A DNA stretch of 64,000 nucleotides, taken from positions 2,401,420 to 2,465,419 of the forward strand of contig JAQFVV010012510.1 in assembly GCA_028023455.1 (NCBI GenBank). The letters are read 5' to 3'. Of the stretch, positions 11,389 to 22,855 are shown piece by piece; the stretch's first letter is position 1; the number at the start of each line of letters is the position of its first letter. Under the pieces are notes generated by a model. It ran no database searches and was not told the DNA's origin. It was given only the letters and a program-made list of their open reading frames with translations. The position numbers were made by a program, and so were the translations under genes. The DNA is from Epiperipatus broadwayi (lineage: Eukaryota > Onychophora > Udeonychophora > Euonychophora > Peripatidae).

Positions 11389-11460
11389 GCATTGGTGGTC
11401 GAGATGTCAGCGCGACTGCCTTACAAGCAGTTGCCCGGGTTGCGGGTTCGCGTCCTGGAA
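11389..11460 (+). mobile_element. tRNA-derived SINE, short type
   Basis: It begins ggtggtcgagatgtcagcgc (A-box-like), continues with ctgccttacaagcag (anticodon-arm-like), then gcgggttcgcgtcc (B-box-like) and an A-rich run. It belongs to the family at 4583-4681 and 16648-16753. A functional tRNA is unlikely, because no acceptor-stem pairing is apparent and many sites are substituted. Confidence 0.7.
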
Positions 11461-11662
11461 AAAAAAAAAGTCTATTCAATCAAAAGTTTTACATCTTCTT
11501 TCTTTTATAAACAAATTTTTCAACATCTTTTTTTTAACGTTATAGGGTATTTGCGAATATATATATATACTTATTCTCATTATTGGATTTTCTAGCTGTT
11601 ACTTTTCTAAAGAAATCTATAAATCTGACTATAAGTCAAAGTTATATCTAAAGAAATATACA

Positions 11663-11778
11663 CGTTAAGCGTTGTTAGCCGAGAGGTAAGCGCAGCTGCC
11701 AGCAAGCAAGCAGGTGGTTGCAGACGGTTGTTGCGGGTTCGCCTCCCGGCCGATGCTACGACATATGGAGAAAAAACT
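11663..11778 (+). mobile_element. tRNA-derived SINE, long-variable-arm type, 12-bp TSD
   Basis: A-box-like ttagccgagaggtaagcgc, an extended arm agcaagcaagcaggtggttgc, and B-box-like gggttcgcctcc are followed by a short A-rich end. The flanks carry the duplication aagaaatataca at 11651-11662 and 11779-11790, which fixes the element boundaries. Confidence 0.8.
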
Positions 11779-11789
11779 AAGAAATATAC

Positions 11790-14700
11790 ATGGGCATGTT
11801 ATATTGATAAAAATATTAGCTTATATGCAATTAATATCAGATAGCAATCTGATTTCTAAGTGCAAATAAGTATCTGCATAAGCTTAATAAATGGAGAGGG
11901 AAAATATTGTAACAAGACAAACCAAATAAATATATGCATATATAGTCAGTTTACTTATCGTATTAATGATATACATAATTTATAATAAAGGAGATAGCAA
12001 GCACTATAATTGCTAAAGGATAGATCAAAACAGAATCAAACTAAAACAAAGTATAAATATAAACAGTAATAAATAATATTAATAATATATCAGTTTGACT
12101 AAAAATACAATGAATAACAAAGTTTGCAACACTTCTATATCCAGTGATTCAAATAACCTGACTTTTAAATATAATTTCTACAAAGCAACAAAATATAAGT
12201 TAATGCTTTTACTAAATTTTGGTTTAAATTTAGTCAACTATTAATATTTTTTAAATTCTAAATATTGTAATTTTGATTTTTCATTTAACATATCTATAGA
12301 GTTTTGATTTTAATATTTAATAATTACCGTCATTTGCCAAATTGTGTTTTTGTCATGATTTGCTCTTGATTTAGTAATTTATTTTGTTACCGTGCGCTTA
12401 CATGGTAATTACTTGTTTACATTAGTTTACTAATTGATTTTGGAGAAAAAAATATTGGGAATAGTTTTATAGATTACATTTCTATAAAATCTCTGAGGTC
12501 TTTTTTTAATTTTGCAATGAAAAGTGAAATTTTTTATGTAGACTGGACAAAATATATTCGACAAATTAATAAGTGCAGTGCATATAGCATTGAAGATGTA
12601 TTATTGCTCGATTGTACCTATGGTGGATTTGTGTCTACCGTAGTGTCAAAAATGGTGTAGAGAATCTACTAAAACAGCATCGATAGTGTTTATTATAAAA
12701 GATTTTATTTACAATTTAAGAGTGGTCTGAAAAAGAAGAAATTTTAAAGGACTTGATTAAGAAATGTTTCTTTAAAAACTTTTGTTTATAGTTAAGCGCA
12801 TAATAATTTGATTTTTAAGGTAAAATATATTAAAATTAGTAAATGTAATGTCTTATTTCTATATTAGAACAAGCATAAGAGAGCATGTGCTATATATGTT
12901 TAGTATTTAGTTATTTGTATTTTGTTAAAATATGATTTAATAGCTTATTAATGATTGAAGTATTTTGTATTATACTGTCACATGGTTTTTCAATAATATA
13001 ACCATTGCATTGTAAAAATAACTTCCCAACTTGAGATCTGATAAATTTTCACCCTGAAAAAAAAAGATATAACGCACGATAAATGTTCATCCTGATAAGA
13101 AGTTGATACTATACTTTGTTGTAAAGCTGTATATAGGTCTCACAAGATAAAGTATTTTTTAAACATAGCATAATAGATCTATATACTGAGAACTTTTAAC
13201 AAATGTTAACAGTACAGATAAAGTGTATAGTTATTTGTCTGTCTTAGATTATCAGTCAGCTCCAGTTAATTTTGTTGAAACACTTCTATAAATAAAACTG
13301 GTTATAATGTTAGAAAAGTGTTGATTGCTTTCAATAAATTTACATTTATAAACATATTTAGCCTTGAACATTATTAGCTTACTATTTAAGCAATACATTG
13401 TTGGAGTGAGTTTGAAAGTTATAATTGCAGTTTGAATGTTTTATTGACTATTTACTGTTTTGCATTCAGAACAGATTCTATATAAACATATTAAACCATA
13501 AATAAAAGTCCATTTCCACTTTTAATGATAAAAAGTTGCCTTGACAACAGATTGAGATTGTTGATTGTTATTAATATTGGTACTGTCTAAGTGATGACTG
13601 CTTTTAATGAATTTACATAATACAATTTAAATACATATATTGGAAATTTGAGTTTAATATTAATTATAATTATATAATATATGTGCAATATTGTTTTCCA
13701 ATAATCTTCTTTTATTTCTATTTAAAATATTGTTTTGACATTAGTATCAATTTAAACTATAAAAATTAGTGGTTTTCACTAATTCATGGCACCTTTACAA
13801 TTTCAGTTGTATTTGCAACATTTTATAATTCAAATGGTAATCTTTGTATTATCTATTACATTCTAGAGTATTATATTTAAGGTTGAAAAATAAAAAAAGA
13901 ACAAAATACACTACATAATGACAATAATAACTCTTTTCATATTAGACGGTTGCCTATTTTCCATTTGAATTTTATTTTTAAAATCAAAACTAATTTTTTT
14001 TAGACATCAAAAAGAAATGAAACTCTATTTTAAAATTTAAAGTTGCATTCATTATTATTAAATTTTTGCAAAAAAATTCTGATCTGGCATTTATGAAAGT
14101 ATTTGTTTTTCAGGGAGTCAATCTCAACTTCTGTTACCATAGTTAGAGTCTTATCTCACTTACCTTCTTAAAAACAAACATTTTTAAATAATATCTTATG
14201 TTTTTCTTTAAAATAAATATTTTACAAATATGTGGTAGAATTAAGCACAAATGTGTAAATAAATAGCTGAAAGGTTGGGAACAAAGAATCTACCAATCAA
14301 TAGTATTGTCAGTTTCTTTGTGTTATGATACAACCAATCAGTTTCATTGTATTTTTAAAAAATTTTAAATCTCTATGATACTGACATCTTTAGATTTTTT
14401 TAGACTAATAATTTTACTTCCAATTTCTGCTGTTAAATACAAAGTAATGTGGCAAAATAAATTTATAGATAACCTCAAAATAGAGAAAATCTGAAAACAA
14501 CACCAACATCATCAGAACACCTCAAAATGCTCTAAAGAAATGTTGTTGGTCAAGAGGCTGTTATATCAATCCATAACTTTGGCAATATTATATATTTCAT
14601 TATTTAGGGATTACCAGTGATTCAAATAGTAACAATAAGCAAGAGGATCATAGGAAAGTAATTGCATACACTTTTAAAACAATTAAAATATTATAACTGA

Positions 14701-15290
14701 GAAGAAAAAGAGTGATAGTGGGAGATTCAGCTTTGGTTTTGATTTTGAGTAAAATTCTATTAAGTATTTTTTGAAAATATTTATATATAAAACAATAAAA
14801 GAAGTTTATTAGTCATAAAAATGTTTTGGAAAATGCATAATTTTATTTAGTAAATTTTAATTAATTATTTATAATTAATTTATAAAAAATTAATTACTGA
14901 CACATTATTCAATGATTATTAATCTAATTATAAATGTATAGTTTTGTAAACATAAATAAATAACAGCATTTGTAAGTAAGATGTCAAGATGTATAACTAA
15001 TACAACTGTGTTCCGTAAAATGCATCTTTCAAAGGAAAAAGAGTAATTTAACAGAGGAAATTGCAGATCAAAGAGTGAAAAGATTATATTAAATTTCTAT
15101 TAGATGTAAAGTAGTATTTTTTCTCTTTATTTAAAGATTTTTAAATGTATTAAATCATGGTTTCTAAACCCATTTTATTAATGCTTATGCTCAATATCAG
15201 ATTTAAAAATCCAGAGGAAAAAGCTTTTTGCCTTGTTGGATAGTATCCTCTGTCCAATGAAAGTAAATATTATGTTTATTTTCCTGGAGA
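11790..15290. other. Long AT-rich stretch with no recognisable gene
   Basis: I found no convincing coding region or RNA gene. A segment at about 13520-13620 (gacaacagattgagattgttgatt, attgg and tgtctaagt) resembles 25580-25690, so it is probably part of a dispersed repeat. Otherwise nothing stands out. Confidence 0.4.
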
Positions 15291-15299
15291 CTTTACTGA

Positions 15300-15440
15300 C
15301 TAAGACAAAAACTTAAATGGCCTCCATTTAGTGATGCAAGAAGGTTTGTGCATAAAATCCCTATCTAGTGCTTACTCATGCAATATCCCCAGACTAGTTT
15401 CCAGCTTGTAGCCTTTATCAATGAGGAGTCATAGATTTGA
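15300..15440 (-). repeat. Repeat family B fragment with degenerate hammerhead-like core
   Basis: It matches family B: gcaagaaggtttgtgcataaaatccctatctagtgc, then caatatccccagactagttt. On the minus strand (15380-15437) the ribozyme-like core reads UUGAUAA in place of CUGAUGA but keeps GAAA, ACUAGUC and UGGGGAUAUUG. It should be inactive. Confidence 0.6.
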
Positions 15441-15659
15441 GAGCATTGCACCTAGATCTTAGGATCCAATGCAACTCTCCAGCAGCCATCTTCTACCTAT
15501 TTAGTTAACTGTAAAGCTAGGAGCCCAAGATGAAAAGACAATGTTTTAAATCCAACCTCATTCACTTGTATAATCATATAGATCTGAATTCAGTTCAGCA
15601 TCTATACATTTTGATGTCTTTGGTTTTTCAAAAACGACAGTTGCCGTTATCTCATTAGC

Positions 15660-15885
15660 AGGATATGGGTTAAATCATGAAAACATTATATGATCACCAT
15701 TTCATAAGTTTACTCAGGCAGTTAATAACAGTACCAAACTTTCCATACAGTAAGTGCTGGTAATCAATGGATGCAAGAAGGTCTGTGCATAAAATCCATA
15801 TCTACTGCCGACTCATCCAATATCCCCAGAATAACTTCTAGATTATGATTTCCATCAGTGAGGAGTCTTGGATTGAAATTTTGAA
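15660..15885 (-). repeat. Repeat family B, second adjacent copy
   Basis: It contains the family words tatgatcaccattt, gtaatcaatggatgcaagaagg, tgtgcataaaatcc and catccaatatccccaga. It then has a damaged core in which CUGAUGG precedes a disrupted stem II and GAAG. It lies 220 bp from another copy in the same orientation. Confidence 0.6.
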
Positions 15886-16647
15886 AACACATTATTGTTT
15901 ATTATAATCATTTTATTTGGATAGAAATTTATTATAATTACCCTTGGATGCATCCATCCTTAAAGCAATGGCACTTTAGTGATCATGTGACTATAATACA
16001 GAATATGTCCAAGGGTGAAAATTATAATAGTTTTGAAATTGGTTCTATCTCAAATTCATTAGTACAAATTTGGATGTTCTTTTACAAAAGGCAACTTCAA
16101 CTTATGCTAAATTTTAATAGCTACTAAATTTGAAAATTGCCAAATTTGATTTTCAATGGACACATTATAAATACTCAAGATTTTCCAAACAGTGTGTTGC
16201 TAGTATGAGCCAATTTTCCTCTTAAGTTCATTAAAATTGTAATATTAGTGAGTTTCTTGAAAAGATAAGATTTCTGCTTTGCTGAATAGTTAAATGAAAA
16301 CTACATAGAAATTTAAGGGCAGAAATGAAAATCAAAATTTTTTAAAAATGATTGAATCGGCTAAAATTGTAAAGCTGGTCATGATAACCTAAAAATAATA
16401 TATGGATCTGAAAGACGGCAATGCAATTTTTGAAATCAGTACGAGACACCCTTTTATATAATAATAATTATATTTTGAATAGACTGAAAAAGAATTTTCA
16501 TCGTCTTTAAAATAATGATATAAAAATTTAGAATATTGCTTTTAATGATCTATCATCCCTGACATATTTAGATTTGCTTAGTAATATTCATATTTTGCTA
16601 AAGCTAAATGGCCATTTGTAATCTTAAAAATGGAAAACATGCAAGTT

Positions 16648-16753
16648 TTTTTTTTCTCATGTGTCATAGCATTAGCCGGGAAGCGAACCCGCTAACCCGG
16701 GACAACTGCCTATAAAGCAGCCGTCGCTGACCTCTCGACCACCAATGCTTGAC
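16648..16753 (-). mobile_element. tRNA-derived SINE, short type, 13-bp TSD
   Basis: On the minus strand this has A-box-like tggtggtcgagaggtcagcg, an anticodon-arm region, B-box-like gggttcgcttcc and a tail ending in gaaaaaaaaa. Target-site duplications aaacatgcaagtt lie at 16635-16647 and 16754-16766. This is the best-bounded SINE in the window. Confidence 0.85.
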
Positions 16754-17224
16754 AAACATGCAAGTTGTGATCGAATATGTTGAAAAGTTGTAAAATAAGA
16801 AGGTAATGCGTTATTTGTAAAACTGCAGGAATTTATTTTTAAAAATGCATTCATAATTTAAGAATGCTTTTATTTTTCAAATTTATAAAAATAAAAAAAG
16901 TTTAAAAATAATTTCAAAAATTTTATTGAATAAGTTAATTTTAATTGTGCATAAATAATTATCTGTAAAAAAGCTAAATGGTGTTTTAGAGAATTAGGAA
17001 TTATTGTAGATATGATTAATGTAATTAGGCAAATGAAAAATTAAAATAATATGTAATGAGTACACAAAGGCTTAGAGTAATTTTTGAAAATGGTAGCATA
17101 TTTATTTAAGTTAGATAACTGGATTGCAAGAAATATGAATGTCTGAAATTTTCAGATTTTCTACTTAATAGTTATCCATTAGATAAAGTGCTGGGTTTGT
17201 CCTGGTATTTTTAATCTAATGCTT

Positions 17225-17300
17225 GAATATCCTAGCACATCACTGAGGAAGTTTGTAGCAGAATCCGGTCTGGGATTGGGGATATTCTGCAAAGCTTGTT
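17225..17300 (+). repeat. Hammerhead-like relic (Penelope-type tail?)
   Basis: The string CACTGAGGA (a CUGANGA match at 17242-17248) is followed by a short arm, then GAAT, CCGGTC and TGGGATTGGGGATATTC. This matches the order core, GAA, palindromic stem III (ancestrally ACCGGU), C17, then stem I. GAAA is broken to GAAT, so the copy is at best a relic. Confidence 0.35.
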
Positions 17301-18199
17301 AAGAGCTTATTAGCGAGATCTATATATAACATTTGTAATACAAGCTTGTTAAATTGGTCATGTGACATATGACTTGACCTCTTTGTAAGTTTATTTACGT
17401 TATTACAGCTTCTACATGCTATTGTGAGAGAATGTATTGTGTTGCTGATGATTGAAAATCTGAAGCATCTGAAAGAAAGATGACATTAAATAAAGCTGTT
17501 AACTATTTCTAACATTTTTTATTCCAATTTTATGATAGCTGCCTTTGGAACTGTGTGTGATTTTTTGAATTAGGTATCACGATGGGATGTAACATTAACA
17601 GAAGATACTATTAATTTGATTCGATTAAAATCAAAAATAATTATTCCATTTTTTTGACTTTAGCTTTATAATATGAAAATGGGACTACTATTTTCAAATT
17701 TAAAGTAGGATTTACAAAATACTCCTAACATTAATACATCATAAAGACGTTTTTTAAAATAAGATGTTAAAAAAACTCAGAGGATTTATCAATCACTAGT
17801 AAACAAAGTAGCAACCATATCCTGAAAATATTATTAATTTCAATTTTTTATTAATTTTTTTGTTAGAAAAACATATACGTGGGGAGCAGACACCAATGAA
17901 TTGATTCTATAGTTAGCATATTAAAAGATATATAGATTATGCTATTTCACCTAAGATAATTGAATTCAAGGATATTATTTTTTGACAACTTATTGAGAAA
18001 AAAATGAGATATAATTTCTCTATTGTCATAGTACTAAACCCTGAAAACATTGCATTTAAGAATGTTCTGGCAAAATCCTCAGTTATAATACTAATTGACG
18101 TATTCTTCAACTTGCAGTTTATGATTATAATGAATTCTTTATTGTAAAGTTACATTTTCATTTCATTAGTCATATAACATAAATAAATAGAATAATCTT

Positions 18200-18610
18200 T
18201 CGAAACAAAACTATCAAATATTTTATGGTGAAGTTTATCATGGCTTTTATAGGAGAGGTTGTTTAAAATATTATATCGAAGTCATTCTGAGTAAGTCGGT
18301 AATGATTGCTTTCGTTGTAAACATATACCTGAGAGTAGAATACATTGGAGTATAATTAGAAAATGTATTTAAGTCTTTTACAAAATTAAAGCGAAAAAAT
18401 TAAAGGACAATATTTCATGGTGTTTAAATAAACAAAAAAAAAAGAGATTAAAAAATAGCACAAAGTATAGGTGGATTATTTTGTTTTCGTTGATTGGGTT
18501 GATTTGTGTTGCTATTGTAGATTCATCTTTAGCTTATTTTTTATCTTTTATATGCTTTTTTCCAGAATTGAAATGGCTATACTCAAGTAAAAACGAATTG
18601 TTACCTAATT
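18200..18610 (+). pseudogene. LINE 3'-end fragment
   Basis: A + frame near 18220 reads IFYGEVYHGFYRRGC, the same C-terminal tail motif as IFYGELKHGF in the LINE at 3290-4560. At about 18565-18590 the sequence gaattgaaatggctatact resembles gaagttataatggctatact, the 3' end of that LINE. It is a short, heavily mutated relic. Confidence 0.5.
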
Positions 18611-19069
18611 AAATTTATATTGATTTAACTTTATCAACTTACAATATGCATTTACTTAATCTTTGTTTATTACAAGGGTTTGCTACGTAAAGAAGCCCCC
18701 CCCCCTTTTATTTCTAAATATTATAATTTTGTTTTGAATATAAAAATTAATTAATTATAGATCAAATATTGATAAATTATTGTATACTTTTTTAGGATGA
18801 TCTTTATAATATTGTACTTAATGGGCCTACCGTGCCTACATCTGGACTTCGCTGAAATAAGATTAGTAAACAATTAAGAAGCTATATAGTTATGCTTATA
18901 AAATAAAACCGACAAAAACATTTAAGTGAGAAGCAAATATATCTGTAATTTAAAAATGAATTTACTTTGTGATTAATAAAAATATGATCTTACAAATTAA
19001 AAACAGTTATTATTGTTAAATAGATATAATAAACACCTCCATACTTCCACATTCTTTTTAAATAAAGAT

Positions 19070-19400
19070 ATAATAAAAGACAAATGCCCCCCAAGATGCA
19101 TTTCGTGTGGAGCCAGCGCTCATCAGTTGGCCCAGGTCACTATCTCTCATATATATCTCTATTATATGCAAAGTATTTATCTAGAATAAATTGTTACATT
19201 TTCATTTACCATTGTCAAACTCCCTCCACTTAGGAACTTTGACGCCATCCATTTCAGATAAGTACACTAATAATTATTACTAATCATTTTCGAAACTAGA
19301 GATCATCTCTAGCACAGATATAAACTTTAAACCTCAGTTAAACATTAATATATCTGACTTTTTAAATTTACACACACGGAGTTATTCACCTTTCTCTGTC
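19070..19400 (-). mobile_element. Repeat family C, copy 2, with full-length hammerhead-like core
   Basis: It shares most of its length with 8630-8910. The minus strand contains CUGAUGA (19120-19126), a weak stem II, GAAA (19101-19104), a palindromic stem III AUG/CAU, C at H17, and CCAA/UUGG in stem I. Stem II has two C-A mismatches. The loop and stem sequence around the core resembles that of family A although the flanks differ. Confidence 0.6.
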
Positions 19401-19489
19401 CGGCATGCAATATCTTTATAGATATAATAAACATCTCTATACTTCCCCATTCTTTTTATATTCATATAAATAAAGATACCGTCAAATTT

Positions 19490-19590
19490 GTATCAACTTC
19501 TGGCAATTACGTCATCATTTTACCGCGATGACCAATCATTTATTTGTTGTTTTTCAAATTGCTCAAATTCACTTTTGTTTTTCTAGTAAT
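19490..19590 (-). pseudogene. LINE 3'-end fragment
   Basis: The minus-strand translation gives EFEQFEKQQ and IGHRGK-like pieces, similar to VFEQSGKK at the 3' end of the LINE near 31000. It is a short relic and orientation support is modest. Confidence 0.35.
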
Positions 19591-19919
19591 AGATATCCTG
19601 TGCTTCCCTGAATATCTTTTTTGATATTGGAATATTTTAAAAAGAATTGGGCTTATTGTTTTACAAAGAAATTGATAAAGAAACGATATTAATAGTATTC
19701 TGAGAAATAGATTGTCACTTTTTTTCCCAAAAAAAGTTTCCTATTTACAAAGGAAAAGATTTTGTTCCTTTTCCTATATATAAAACATCATACAATTTTA
19801 TATCATAATAATTTATTATTATTATTTGCTGCTGAAAATAAGGGCAGAATTATTTTTAAATAGTAATATATAGTAATAGTTGACAAAAATAATTTTCTTT
19901 GTAGATAGTGCATTTAATA

Positions 19920-20565
19920 TGAACTATATCCACTTGCTATGAAACTGTTGAGCCAATTATCAATGATAAACAAAGGGAATAAATCACGTTTCCCCAACCT
20001 ATGACTTAAAAGCACTCTAAATATTGAACAACGGAATGAAGAATAGAGTGAATCCACCTATTCTTAGTTGCTCTGATGTTTATAAGCATACTTTTGTCAA
20101 CACTGTTGGTAATTCAGAGTAAAATTAATTTAATGGCATATGGCACTTAAGAGTTATTAAACCTATAATTAATTATACAAGACTGAAGACAGCATATTAC
20201 TTTTACCACCTTGAATGTAATAATTAAACAAGATTTAATATGTAAACTTTAAATTAAACTTAGCTCAATGATATGTAAACAAAGAGAGTAAATCACTTTT
20301 CCCTGGCTATGAATTAAAAGAACTCTAAATGTTGAACAAAGGAATCAAGAATAGAATTGCTCTGACGTGTATAAGCATACCTTTGTCAACATTGTTGGTA
20401 ATTCGGAGTGAAATTAATTTATTAATCAGATGGAATATGTTAAGAGTTATTAAACTCATAATTAATAATACTTTAGAGTGCTTTTAAGTCATAGCCTGGA
20501 AGGGAAGTGATTTACTCCCTTTGTTTACATATACATTGAGCTGTGTTTACATTTTAAAAAAGTTT
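19920..20565. repeat. Imperfect direct repeat pair with an inverted third piece
   Basis: About 200 bp at 19955-20170 (aataaatcac..ttccccaacctatgacttaaaagcactctaaat, tataagcatacttttgtcaacactgttggtaatt) recurs diverged at 20260-20465. A partial inverted copy follows at 20470-20550 (gtgcttttaagtcatagcc). It is non-coding and probably a dispersed DNA repeat. Confidence 0.6.
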
Positions 20566-20654
20566 ATCAATGATAAATAAATGAACATTGTTTTTTTATC
20601 ATGTGATAATATAAAAATAGTTTTTTAAATAATTAAAAGTATGTTTTTATATAA

Positions 20655-20745
20655 CATATTATGGTACTTGAGTATTATTCCTGCAACCTAGGAAAGATAG
20701 AACGACTTTTTACATATGCGATAAAGGCATAATGTTGCCAACGTT
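20655..20745. repeat. Single arm of a foldback family
   Basis: gtattattcctgcaacctaggaaagatag followed by actttttacatatgcgataaa matches the arms of the foldback at 22278-22470. Only one arm is present. Confidence 0.55.
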
Positions 20746-20984
20746 AAATAAACCCCTGCAGATTTGAGTCTTTTCCTCCTCGAAAAATGTGTTTTTGAAT
20801 GCACACAAAACTATTTTGAAACGTGTCAATCGAACCTATTATATAGGTGCGTTTTTAAAAATTTTGGTATTTTTTTTTTCTGATTCAAAAGTTTGTTGTT
20901 TGTGTTGTACTTTGTAAAAAATGAATGCAAGTTTGTGCACTCCAGAAAAACTAATATATATTCGAGAGGTTGTTTTCAGATTGC

Positions 20985-21042
20985 CATTGATAACTGAGGA
21001 ATTTAATTAACGTATTGGCGGATGATAATTCCTCAGTTATCA
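20985..21042. repeat. Short perfect inverted repeat
   Basis: tgataactgaggaatt (from about 20987) is mirrored by aattcctcagttatca ending near 21041, with a spacer of about 23 bp. It marks the edge of a locally more GC-rich block at 21040-21330 that I do not recognise. Confidence 0.6.
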
Positions 21043-21339
21043 GTGCCTCTACAGTAGAGTTACTGTTCACTTCCAGTAGGAGACATCTAGCGTCAGTGCT
21101 TGCGATTAATGTTCAGCGCCCAGTAGAAATGTAGTTCACGGGTATAGCTGAAGGAGACCACAGCCTGAGGAAACCATCTGGATAGCAGCTGAATAAAGAG
21201 TTGAGTTTCCAGCGGGTTTTCAAGTGAAGTAGACTGTTGCAGAGACAGAAGCTGTAAGGAGCTTAAGGTCAGTGCAGTGCTTACTACGAAAAGTTCATGT
21301 ACAGCTAAACTGGACTGGGGCGAAGGTATGCCCATTGAT

Positions 21340-21730
21340 GTATTCATATGTATGATTACATACACTAAGACAATGTTTTTAAGTAATCAGAATAGGGAAT
21401 AGTCTGCAACACTCTATGTTCAATTCCCTGTTCTCTTAATGCTCTGCTGTTCTCTTGCAACGAATGCTCTGCTGTTCTCTTGCAACGAATGCTCTGCAAT
21501 GACTCTATTTTTACCATTCGCTAAAGTTCAATTCCCTCGATATTCTTTCAGGCTGGCTGCTACAAAAATGGTTCACAATGGGCATAAGTTTATTGTGAAC
21601 CATTTTTGTAGCAGCCAGCCTGAAAGAACATCGAGGGAATTGAACATAGAGAGTTGCAGACTATTCGCTATTCTGATTGCTTAAAAACATTGTGTGTTAG
21701 TGTATATAATCATACATATGGATACATCAG
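21340..21730. mobile_element. Nested palindromic (foldback) element
   Basis: Outer arms at about 21340-21430 and 21640-21730 are imperfect reverse complements (catatgtatgattacatacac, gacaatgttttt and caattccct). An inner near-perfect hairpin of about 47-bp arms spans 21537-21640 (ttcaggctggctgctacaaa paired with tttgtagcagccagcctgaa). Tandem gaatgctctgctgttctcttgcaac units lie inside the left side. The open frames here follow the palindrome and are not considered genes. Confidence 0.65.
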
Positions 21731-22277
21731 TTTGTACATTTTAAACTTACCACTTATTATTATGAATTTGTTTTAACATTTTTAATTTCAACTGCGTTAT
21801 ATACTTCTGTGTTTTTCCTATTTCAACTTGGTTATTGACTGACTTCTACGTTTTTGAATTACGAGTTTATTATTTAATTGTAATTGAATGAAAACATTGA
21901 CTTTGTTATTTGTTTATTCCAAAAATTAGATTGCCTAGCAGAATTCTATTTAGAGCATATACTGAGCAATTACTTGTTCCACAACCCTTTCAGAGGAGGA
22001 AGGACGCTGGGGGAGGGGGCTACTGATAATCGCCATTTTGTATGCAAGAATCATCTGCATAAGTGTATATTTCATAGAATATTTTTTCTTCTTTACTTTT
22101 ATAAAAATATATATTTATGTTGGCTTCTTTTTTCTCCTGCAACACGGACCACGTATTTTTTTTGTTGAAAACGATCGAATTAAGTAAGTGTCAAAAGTTA
22201 ATTTGCTTTCCGTGTAGAATTCATAAAAGTACTGTATGTCTCTTAATATTTTTTATTTTTTTTTGTTTTTGTAAAAC

Positions 22278-22470
22278 TATATTGAGTATTATTTCTGCAA
22301 CCAAGGAAAGATAAGAGGACTTTTCACATTCGTATCAAAGCATTGCTAACTTTCTAATGTTTTTCTAGTGTTTGATTATGTCAAAATAACAACATTAAAA
22401 AGTTAGCAGTGTATTGATACGAATGTGAAAAGTCCTCCTATCTTTCATTGGTTGCAGGAATAATACCCAA
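22278..22470. mobile_element. Foldback MITE-like element with about 75-bp arms
   Basis: The arm gagtattatttctgcaaccaaggaaagataagaggacttttcacattcgtatcaa is mirrored by ttgatacgaatgtgaaaagtcctcctatctttcattggttgcaggaataatac. The centre is about 40 bp. A single arm occurs at 20655-20745. No transposase is seen nearby. Confidence 0.7.
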
Positions 22471-22789
22471 GATTTTAAATATATGTTAAAATCATAAATT
22501 GAAAATAGTGGAATAAAAAACATGAATATTGTACTTCTGAAATTAAGTTGACAATAGAAAAATATTGGACTGATGCACCTCACATCATAAACTTTAAATA
22601 TATATATCCAAAGTTCCAAAAACTAGATGTTTAGGATTAATCAAAATAAAAATTTTAAAAACACTACATTGTACTATCCTACACAATACTTTTCAATAGC
22701 AAAATCTATTTATACAATTCGAGGTCTCTGAACTATTATAATTTCGAGTAAGCTATTATGCTTATTAAATCCTTATCCTATGCTATCTT

Positions 22790-22855
22790 ATCAATATCTG
22801 AAGATTAGTTTCTGACTTACAGCTTAAAAAATTATCAGTGAGGATTTTTGGGGAT
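22790..22855 (-). repeat. Degenerate family B hammerhead-like core
   Basis: On the minus strand CUCACUGAUAA, a disrupted stem II, GAAACUAAUC and AGAUAUUGAUA follow in family B order. Several substitutions and an insertion in stem II make it a relic. Confidence 0.4.

Noticed and set aside
11389-11460. Possible functional tRNA gene (UAC anticodon-like)
   Set aside because: Acceptor stem does not pair, the sequence occurs in several diverged copies, and other copies have TSDs, so it is a SINE.
22117-22314. Frames around 21884-22314 as small genes
   Set aside because: No domain, start context or codon signal; they overlap foldback arms and poly-T runs.
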